A stretch of DNA of 64,000 bases from Tolypothrix bouteillei VB521301. GTDB lineage: Bacteria > Cyanobacteriota > Cyanobacteriia > Cyanobacteriales > Nostocaceae. Both the position numbers and the translations under genes were made by a program. How positions within the stretch are numbered: the first letter of the stretch is position 1; each line of letters starts with the position of its first letter. The notes beneath the pieces are model-generated. The model searched no databases, was not told the origin of the DNA, and worked only from the letters and a program-made list of their open reading frames with translations. The DNA lies in contig NZ_JHEG04000001.1 in assembly GCF_000760695.4 (NCBI RefSeq), forward strand, positions 8,655,123 to 8,719,122. The letters are read 5' to 3'. Positions 63,885-64,000 of the stretch are shown here, piece after piece.

Positions 63885-64000
63885 TTTGTAGATATCAGTT
63901 AGTTGATTTATTAAATTTGAGCAGAGAACTAGGGCAAAAGTACTTGAAGTTGCTTCTATCTGCGTGCATGTATGTAGTCTACAAAGTAAAATCTTGGATG
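63885..64000. other. Upstream region of the MscS gene, no gene seen
   Basis: AT-rich sequence to the window edge; it holds the presumed promoter of the MscS gene but no box can be assigned. Confidence 0.3.

Noticed and set aside
1..64000. tRNA, rRNA and known riboswitches
   Set aside because: No T-loop GGTTCGAATCC-type sequence with matching acceptor stem, and no recognisable riboswitch core was found by eye; a covariance-model search would be needed to exclude small RNAs.

Overview
The window comes from a cyanobacterium, probably a filamentous Nostocales-type strain. The evidence is the dense GCGATCGC (HIP1) octamers, the 37-nt CRISPR repeats, a 14-blade WD40 NTPase, an SLH-domain protein, IS701- and ISAs1-type transposase remnants, and many in-frame or intergenic short dispersed repeats. 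The genus cannot be fixed from sequence alone. No tRNA or rRNA gene and no cas gene was seen.

Layout. (1) 1-1.6 kb: the 3' end of a response-regulator/PP2C phosphatase gene and an MFS remnant. (2) 1.78-3.0 kb: CRISPR array 1 (14 repeats), transcribed leftward, with its leader on the right. (3) 3.4-51.7 kb: a long accessory region, mostly on the minus strand. It starts with a three-gene phosphorelay (3.97-11.5 kb: REC protein, giant hybrid histidine kinase, OmpR-type multi-receiver regulator). A protein-quality-control block follows (12.7-19.7 kb: hdeD, clpB, cbpM, dnaJ/cbpA, two yfdX genes). Next comes an aldehyde/alcohol detoxification block (19.8-28.1 kb: aldo-keto reductase, SDR, Zn-ADH, NAD-binding hydroxyacid dehydrogenase, ALDH, BON protein, formaldehyde dehydrogenase). 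A second chaperone block (28.3-32.5 kb) holds a general stress protein, dnaK, a DsbA-like protein and hsp20. An NADPH block (32.9-36 kb) holds zwf and a broken gnd. A redox/signalling block (36.2-44.8 kb) holds REC and LuxR regulators, truncated formaldehyde and alcohol dehydrogenases, a cNMP/glutaredoxin/TrxR-like flavoprotein, a UBP zinc finger and a TrkA-C membrane protein. From 45 to 51.7 kb there is a methyltransferase, fragments, and an EAD1-CHAT protease overlapped by an OAA-type lectin. (4) 52.0-53.6 kb: CRISPR array 2 (19 repeats), transcribed rightward, with a leader nearly identical to that of array 1 but inverted. (5) 53.8-64 kb: beta-helix/SLH protein, a cyanobacterial unknown, an S10-type peptidase, the AAA/WD40 protein and a frameshifted MscS channel.

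How the genes fit together. The 12-44 kb contents (Hsp20, Clp ATPase, DnaJ/CbpM, DnaK, paired YfdX, HdeD, thioredoxin-fold proteins, TrkA-C membrane protein) match in kind the enterobacterial 'transmissible locus of stress tolerance'. Here carbonyl-detoxifying dehydrogenases and NADPH-generating enzymes are added. Seven upstream regions carry a repeated element built from CTCAGA/CTTAGA hexamers 11 bp apart, a spacing typical of OmpR/PhoB-class regulators. This suggests that the locally encoded OmpR-type regulator, or a relative, controls the island. Many paralogous fragments (three ADH/FDH pseudogenes, an AKR/PEBP chimera, a third yfdX remnant) show repeated internal duplication and deletion, with at least two junctions falling on HIP1 cores.
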